From assembly GCA_944386965.1 (NCBI GenBank), contig CALXDE010000144.1, positions 1-19,202 on the forward strand: a DNA stretch of 19,202 nucleotides. The letters run 5' to 3'. Made by a program: the position numbers and the translations under genes. The notes under the pieces are model-generated. The model was not told where the DNA came from. It made no database searches and worked only from the letters and a program-made list of their open reading frames with translations. This stretch comes from an uncultured Oscillospiraceae bacterium. Lineage in GTDB: Bacteria; Bacillota_A; Clostridia; Oscillospirales; Oscillospiraceae. Each line of letters opens with the position of its first letter. Position 1 is the first letter of the stretch. Positions 14,889-19,202 of the stretch are shown here, piece by piece.

Positions 14889-17504
14889 ATGGCTACGACA
14901 CAAAAGAAACCAGCTGCCAAGGGGAAGGGCAAACCCGCATCCCCCGGCTCCAAAAAAGCGCCGGCCAAGCGCCCTGTCCGGCGGGAGATAGGCGGGGTGG
15001 TCTGCCTGCTGCTGGCGCTGTGCGTGGCGGTGGGCTACTTTGAGACTGACGGGTGGCTGATCGCCCTGCTGCCCACCTGCTGCAAGGGGCTGGTGGGCTG
15101 GGGTTACTACCTGATGGCTCCGGCCCTGGCGGTGGCGGCGTACATCCTGCTGCTCCACCGGGGACGGCCCGTGGCGCTGCGGACGGTCTGCACCCTGCTG
15201 GTCCCTCTGGCTCTGGGGAGCGTCTGCCATCTGCTGCTGTGCAAGGTGACGTTCGCCTCCAGCGTGGGCATCCTGCCCCGCATGTGGACCACCGGCGTCC
15301 AGCTTCAGTCCGGCGGCGTACTGGCCGGCCTTCTGGCCCATGGATTCCGGGCCGTTTTCGGAAAAATCGCCGCCACAGTCCTCTTCTTTGTCATCCTGTT
15401 GGCGCTGCTGGCCGTGGTGTTCCACCAGGCCATCGCCGCTCTCTGGCGGCGGTGGCAGCAGCGGGAGCGTCTGGCCTACGCGGCGGAGGACAAGCCCACG
15501 CCGGACCGCCCCGCCGATCCCACTGCCTCCGCGCCGGAGCGTCCGGCGCCCCCCCAGGATCACCCCCGCATCGACATTCCCCTGGACGACACGCCGGAGA
15601 AAAAGCGCCCCGGCATTCTCAAGGGCTTTTTCCGCCAAAAGTCGAGAGATCAGCGCACACCGGACCAGGTCCTCACCGAGGAACCGCCCCGGCGGGAGGA
15701 ACCGGCGGAGCTCACCATGGACTCTCCCTTTGTGGACGACACGCTTCTGGAGCGGGGCACCCCGTCCAAAGCGTCTCCTGAACCTGTACAGGAAAAGCCC
15801 ATTACAGTGTCTCAGGCATCTGCTTCCAGCCGGCAGGCCTCACCTGTCCCGGAGGTTCAGGAGCCCCCCGCCAAACCCCGCCGGGCCGACGCCAAGGCAG
15901 AGGTGGAACAGGCCGCCGCGCAGGTGTCCGCGGAGATCGGCGCCTCCCTGGCGGAGACAGAGGCGGATTACAGCTATCCGCCCATCACCCTGCTCAATCA
16001 AAGCGGCCAGGGCAATCCCACTGAGGCCGGGGCCGAACTGCGCGTCAACGCCCAGCGTCTGGCGGACGCGCTCACCAGCTTCGGCGTGGACGCCACCCCC
16101 GGCGATGTGATCCGGGGGCCCGCCGTCACCCGGTATGAGTTCGTCCTGGATCAGGGCGTGAAGCTCTCCAAGATCACCAATCTCTCTGACGATATCGCCC
16201 TGGCCCTGGGCGCCAGCGGGGTGCGGATCGCCCCGGTGCCGGACAAAATCTCCGTGGTGGGGATCGAGGTGCCCAACAAGCATGTCTCCCCGGTGCTGCT
16301 GCGGGACGTGCTGGAGAGTCGGACCTTCGTCTCCCACAAGTCCTGCGTGGCCTTTGCCGTGGGCCGGGACATCGCCAATCAGAATATCGTGGGGGACATC
16401 GCCAAGCTCCCCCACGTGCTCATCGCCGGCACCACCGGCTCCGGCAAGTCCGTCTGTACCAACAGCCTCATCGTCTCCCTGCTCTACAAGTCCACCCCGG
16501 AGGAGGTCCGCTTCATCATGGTGGACCCCAAGATGGTGGAGCTTGCCCCCTATAACGGCATCCCCCACCTGCTCATCCCGGTGGTCACCGATCCCAAGAA
16601 GGCCGCCGGAGCCCTCCAGTGGGCCGTATATGAGATGATGAAGCGGTATAAGACCTTCTCCGAGAACGGCGTGAAAAAGTTGGAGGAGTACAACGCCCTG
16701 GCCGGTCAGAAGGAGGGCGTGAAGAAGATGCCCACCGTGGTGGTGGTCATCGATGAGCTGGCGGACCTGATGCTGGTGGCCGCCAAGGAGGTGGAGGAGT
16801 CCATCTGCCGGGTAGCCCAGATGGGCCGTGCCGCGGGCATCCACCTGGTCATCGCCACCCAGCGGCCCTCCGCCGACGTGATTACCGGCCTGATGAAGGC
16901 CAACATCCCCAGCCGCATCGCCTTTGCGGTGGCCTCCAGTCTGGAGTCCCGGATCATCCTGGACACCCCCGGCGCGGAAAAGCTGGTGGGCCGGGGCGAC
17001 ATGCTTTACGCGCCCCTGGGAGAGGGCAAGCCCCGCCGGGTCCAGGGCTGCTTCATCACCCCGGAGGAGATCGAGCGGGTGGTGGACTATGTCAAGCAGT
17101 CCGGCGAGGCGGACTACTCCGACGAGGTCATGCAGAAGATCGAGGAAGCCATGGCCGAGAAGGAGAAGGGCGGCGGCAAGAAAGACCGCTATGACGGCAG
17201 CACCACCGCCGCCGTGGAGGAGATGGAGGGGGATGAGCTCTTCCCCGCCGCCGTGGAGGTGGTGCTGGAAACCGGCATGGCCAGCGTCTCCATGCTCCAG
17301 CGCCGGCTGAAGCTGGGCTACTCCCGGGCCGCCCGTCTGGTGGACCAGATGGAGGAGCGGGGCGTGGTGGGGCCTTTCGAGGGCAGCAAACCCCGGCAGG
17401 TCCTCATCACCAAGGAACAGTGGCAGGAGCTGCAGATGAAAAACAGCGCCGCCTCCCCGTCGGACAGCGCGGACGGTGCGGACGTCCCCTGGGACGAGGC
17501 ATAG
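14889..17504 (+). CDS. ftsK: DNA translocase FtsK/SpoIIIE
   Basis: 871 residues. The N-terminus is basic (KKPAAKGKGKPASPGSKK), then four or five membrane segments (about 34-51, 68-90, 99-118, 159-178), a charged, Pro-rich linker (about 190-370) and the motor. The motor has Walker A GTTGSGKS (514-521) and Walker B VVVVIDELADLM (D622, E623), with RFIMVDPKMVELAPYNGIPHLL and HLVIATQRPSADVITGLMKANIPSRIAF typical of the family. The C-terminal winged-helix gamma domain (about 780-850; SVSMLQRRLKLGYSRAARLVDQMEERG) reads polar DNA signals. The protein pumps chromosomal DNA through the division or sporulation septum. AAGAGGTG lies nine bases before the ATG. The gene follows the uppP tail remnant by 53 bases, without a clear own promoter, and ends at a strong terminator. 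Sequence cannot tell FtsK from SpoIIIE role. Confidence 0.95.
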   Translation: MATTQKKPAAKGKGKPASPGSKKAPAKRPVRREIGGVVCLLLALCVAVGYFETDGWLIALLPTCCKGLVGWGYYLMAPALAVAAYILLLHRGRPVALRTVCTLLVPLALGSVCHLLLCKVTFASSVGILPRMWTTGVQLQSGGVLAGLLAHGFRAVFGKIAATVLFFVILLALLAVVFHQAIAALWRRWQQRERLAYAAEDKPTPDRPADPTASAPERPAPPQDHPRIDIPLDDTPEKKRPGILKGFFRQKSRDQRTPDQVLTEEPPRREEPAELTMDSPFVDDTLLERGTPSKASPEPVQEKPITVSQASASSRQASPVPEVQEPPAKPRRADAKAEVEQAAAQVSAEIGASLAETEADYSYPPITLLNQSGQGNPTEAGAELRVNAQRLADALTSFGVDATPGDVIRGPAVTRYEFVLDQGVKLSKITNLSDDIALALGASGVRIAPVPDKISVVGIEVPNKHVSPVLLRDVLESRTFVSHKSCVAFAVGRDIANQNIVGDIAKLPHVLIAGTTGSGKSVCTNSLIVSLLYKSTPEEVRFIMVDPKMVELAPYNGIPHLLIPVVTDPKKAAGALQWAVYEMMKRYKTFSENGVKKLEEYNALAGQKEGVKKMPTVVVVIDELADLMLVAAKEVEESICRVAQMGRAAGIHLVIATQRPSADVITGLMKANIPSRIAFAVASSLESRIILDTPGAEKLVGRGDMLYAPLGEGKPRRVQGCFITPEEIERVVDYVKQSGEADYSDEVMQKIEEAMAEKEKGGGKKDRYDGSTTAAVEEMEGDELFPAAVEVVLETGMASVSMLQRRLKLGYSRAARLVDQMEERGVVGPFEGSKPRQVLITKEQWQELQMKNSAASPSDSADGADVPWDEA

Positions 17505-17521
17505 CGCGGAGCATCAGGACA

Positions 17522-17562
17522 AGGGAGGGGTTGTCCCCGTGGGGACAGCCCCTCCCTGTTTC
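17522..17562 (+). terminator. Rho-independent terminator of ftsK
   Basis: A 17-bp stem with a single G-T pair (AGGGAGGGGTTGTCCCC with GGGGACAGCCCCTCCCT) and a two-base apex is followed by GTTTCG, 17 bases after the stop. Confidence 0.85.
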
Positions 17563-17592
17563 GATGCGAAGCCCCCCGCTTTACCGGCCGCG

Positions 17593-17667
17593 CTAGCCCC
17601 TGCTCCGGAGGAAGGTGAGATACCCCTCCAGAATCAGCGCCGCGGCCACGGCGTCCGCCCCATCCGG
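17593..17667 (-). pseudogene. Truncated 3' remnant, probably of ruvX (YqgF-type Holliday junction resolvase)
   Basis: Read on the minus strand, 24 codons ending at TAG encode PDGADAVAAALILEGYLTFLRSRG. The DAVAA-LILEGYL pattern matches the C-terminal end of RuvX/YqgF proteins as I know them. The frame meets a TGA (17668-17670) immediately upstream, where a perfect 10-bp hairpin begins, and no more ruvX sequence follows before rplL. There is no start codon. I read it as the stump of a gene whose body was lost by insertion or deletion. The family call rests on a short motif and is therefore moderate. Confidence 0.5.
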
Positions 17668-17683
17668 TCAGGGCCGGATGGGG
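17658..17683. repeat. Perfect inverted repeat at the break point of the ruvX-like remnant
   Basis: CCCCATCCGG-TCAGGG-CCGGATGGGG forms a 10-bp stem with a six-base loop. The left arm overlaps the last readable codons of the remnant and the loop contains the in-frame stop. It is not followed by a T-run on either strand, so it is a poor terminator and may be the end of an inserted element. Confidence 0.7.
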
Positions 17684-18104
17684 ACCCGATTTCATCGAGC
17701 GCGGGGCAAGTGAATGGATGTCCTTTCGTTTTTGGGTTCCGCTCCCGTTGGTCGCTCCGCCCTTCGGCATCTGATGCTCAAAGGTCGGCAAAGCCGCCCT
17801 GCGCAATTCTCCGCCGCCCTGTGTCCCATTAGGGCTGTGGTGGAGGCCAGGGCCTTCTGAGCCCGCATAAGGTTCTGGAGAGCCCTGCATGCGGCCTTTC
17901 CGGAACAAGAGATGGGGAAGGGCAAAAAAGGCCTTTCCCCGTCCAGGGGAGAGCCACGTCCAATCGATAACGTGTCATTATCCCATTCCACATCGTCATC
18001 TTGTCCACGAATTTCAGCAGTCAAAATACGAACGGGCGGAACGACAAAAGAATGGAAAACACGAAATCTTGGGGGGCGGCGCATGCCATATGGTCAATGA
18101 AAAT
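17684..18104. other. Gene-poor segment between ftsK and rplL; no recognised gene
   Basis: About 420 bases. 17690-17900 is GC-rich and free of stops in more than one frame on both strands, for example a minus-strand frame 17692-18084 and a plus-strand frame from the ATG at 17714; neither has a good ribosome site or a protein I recognise. A hairpin with a ten-pair stem lies at 17914-17940 (GGGGAAGGGC with GCCTTTCCCC). From about 17960 to 18100 the base composition drops clearly in GC relative to neighbours. This looks like decayed or inserted DNA rather than a working gene. Confidence 0.5.
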
Positions 18105-18142
18105 AAAAAAGGGACCCAAGGTAATTCGGTTACCTTGGGTCC
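18105..18142 (-). terminator. Rho-independent terminator of rplJ-rplL
   Basis: GGACCCAAGGTAA (18112-18124) pairs perfectly with TTACCTTGGGTCC (18130-18142) around a five-base loop. On the minus strand the stem is followed by a run of six Ts (18110-18105). It lies about 65 bases after rplL; on the plus strand TCCTTTTG follows, so it could act in both directions. Confidence 0.9.
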
Positions 18143-18207
18143 TTTTGCGTCGATTTTCAGGGATGTTCTGTCCGTTTTGAGCGGGACAAGAACAAAACGG
18201 AAAAAGC

Positions 18208-18585
18208 TTACTTCAGCTCGACCTTGGCGCCGGCCTCTTCCATCTTCTTCTTCAGCTCCTCGGCCTCGTCCTTGGAGACACCCTCCTTGACAGCCTTGGG
18301 AGCGCTCTCCACGAAAGCCTTGGCCTCGCCCAGGCCCAGGCCGGTGATCTCGCGGACAACCTTGATGACCTTGATCTTGGCGGCGGCGTCGAAACCGGCC
18401 AGGACCACGTCGAACTCGGTCTTCTCCTCAGCGGCGGGGGCAGCGGCGCCACCAGCGGCGGGAGCGGCCATAGCGGCGGCGGACACGCCGAACTCCTCCT
18501 CCAGAGCGTGCACCAGCTCGCTGAGCTCCAGAACGGTCAGGGCCTTGATTTCCTCGATCATAGCGGTAACTTTCTCACTAGCCAT
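18208..18585 (-). CDS. rplL: 50S ribosomal protein L7/L12
   Basis: 125 residues, the normal length. The N-terminal dimerisation helices ([29 protein letters not shown]) are followed by the Ala-rich hinge ([21 protein letters not shown], about 35-55) and the compact C-terminal domain ([46 protein letters not shown]). L7/L12 forms the ribosomal stalk with L10 and recruits translation factors. AGGAGG is nine bases upstream of the ATG. It is second after rplJ, with a 60-base gap, the usual order. A strong terminator follows, and rpoB, often next in this cluster, is absent here. Confidence 0.98.
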   Translation of the reverse strand: MASEKVTAMIEEIKALTVLELSELVHALEEEFGVSAAAMAAPAAGGAAAPAAEEKTEFDVVLAGFDAAAKIKVIKVVREITGLGLGEAKAFVESAPKAVKEGVSKDEAEELKKKMEEAGAKVELK

Positions 18586-18645
18586 TGTAGTAAACCTCCT
18601 AATAATCAGATGTGGTTCAAAATAAAATGATGTTGTCTGCCGGTC

Positions 18646-19185
18646 TTACTCGGCGGCGGGAGCCTCAGCAGCGGCTTCCTCGGCGGGAGCGCCCTGCTTC
18701 TCGGCGATCTGCTTGAGGACAAAAGCCAAACCGGTGATGGGCGCCAGCATGGTGCCCAGGACCTGGGCCTGCAGCACCGGCAGCGCGGGGATGGCGGCCA
18801 GCGCCTGGATGGTATCCATGGAGACAGCCTTGCCTTCCATGAAACCGCCCTTGATCTCGAACTTATCCTGCAGCTTCTTGGCGAAGTCGCTGATGACACG
18901 GGCCGGGGCCACGGGATCATCGTGGCAGATAGCCAGAGCGGTGGTACCGTTGAGCAGGCCATCCAGCTCGTTCATGCCGACGTTGTCCACGGCAAAGCGC
19001 AGCAGGGTGTTCTTCACGACAGCGTACTCCACGTTGTTCTTGCGCAGCTCGGCACGCAGAGCCGTGTCCTCGGCAACGGTGATGCCCTTGTAGTCCACCA
19101 GCACACCGGCAGCGGCGTTCTGGAGTTTGTCGGTCAGGGCAGCCACAATCGCCTGCTTTTCGCTCAGAACTTTTGCGTTAGGCAT
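18646..19185 (-). CDS. rplJ: 50S ribosomal protein L10
   Basis: 179 residues from the ATG at 19185 (MPNAKVLSEKQAIV), with GGAGG about ten bases upstream. An in-frame GTG at 19197 overlaps that ribosome site and is rejected. L10 anchors L7/L12 dimers to 23S rRNA as the stalk base. Recognisable are VDYKGITVAEDTALRAELRKNNVEYAVVKNTLLRFA in the RNA-binding domain, and the Ala/Glu-rich tail (APAEEAAAEAPAAE) following the L7/L12-binding helix (LAFVLKQIAEKQ). In many bacteria L10 represses its own mRNA through a leader upstream; that region is beyond the end of this window. Confidence 0.97.
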   Translation of the reverse strand: MPNAKVLSEKQAIVAALTDKLQNAAAGVLVDYKGITVAEDTALRAELRKNNVEYAVVKNTLLRFAVDNVGMNELDGLLNGTTALAICHDDPVAPARVISDFAKKLQDKFEIKGGFMEGKAVSMDTIQALAAIPALPVLQAQVLGTMLAPITGLAFVLKQIAEKQGAPAEEAAAEAPAAE

Positions 19186-19202
19186 TCTTGTTTTCACCTC
19201 CA

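Noticed and set aside
17692..18084. A 130-residue minus-strand frame upstream of the ruvX-like stump
   Set aside because: No ribosome site, composition changes midway, no recognisable fold; kept only as a description of the segment.
18172..18200. Hairpin CCGTTTTG / CAAAACGG just after rplL as the terminator
   Set aside because: Its loop is 13 bases and no T-run follows on the minus strand; the hairpin at 18112-18142 with six Ts is far better.

Overview
The window looks like chromosomal DNA of a GC-rich anaerobic Firmicute. The protein styles and gene content point to the Oscillospiraceae (relatives of Flavonifractor, Oscillibacter, Lawsonibacter); this assignment is inference. There are 14 real protein genes, two of them truncated or trimmed by context, plus two gene remnants. 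I see no rRNA, tRNA, CRISPR array, integrase or transposase.

Layout. 1-974 (+) is the 3' third of carB. 1159-3343 (-) is a two-gene transcript: a dehydrogenase of the lactate/malate family followed by an NAD-type malic enzyme. It starts from a sigma-A-type promoter that carries two Rex-like operator candidates and a GC-rich leader of about 210 nt. Diverging from it is a (+) gene for a family 2 glycosyltransferase fused to a C-terminal MarR-like DNA-binding domain (3741-5069). Next comes a TetR regulator plus MATE efflux pair with a clear operator (5109-7124). A three-gene phosphorelay follows (7362-11360): response regulator with HD-GYP phosphodiesterase, a free Hpt protein, and a Cache-type hybrid histidine kinase. 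Then come a monocistronic Old Yellow Enzyme-type flavin/FeS oxidoreductase (11652-13598), uppP (13790-14626) and ftsK/spoIIIE (14889-17504). The minus-strand rplJ-rplL pair (18208-19185) converges on ftsK.

How the genes work together. The dehydrogenase and malic enzyme would interconvert oxaloacetate, malate and pyruvate with NAD(H), and the Rex-like sites fit control by NADH/NAD+ ratio. The kinase, Hpt and HD-GYP proteins make a self-contained His-Asp-His-Asp route whose output is probably cyclic-di-GMP hydrolysis rather than transcription. TetR most likely represses itself and the MATE pump.

Most unusual points. (1) The glycosyltransferase-MarR fusion. (2) A dehydrogenase with an Arg at the substrate-specificity position inside an otherwise lactate-dehydrogenase-like loop, under possible Rex control. 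(3) A duplicated 73-bp tail of uppP, with six differences all silent, separated by a hairpin-rich repeat whose end coincides with the duplication boundary. (4) A decayed segment between ftsK and rplL that carries what looks like the last 20-odd codons of ruvX beside a perfect hairpin.
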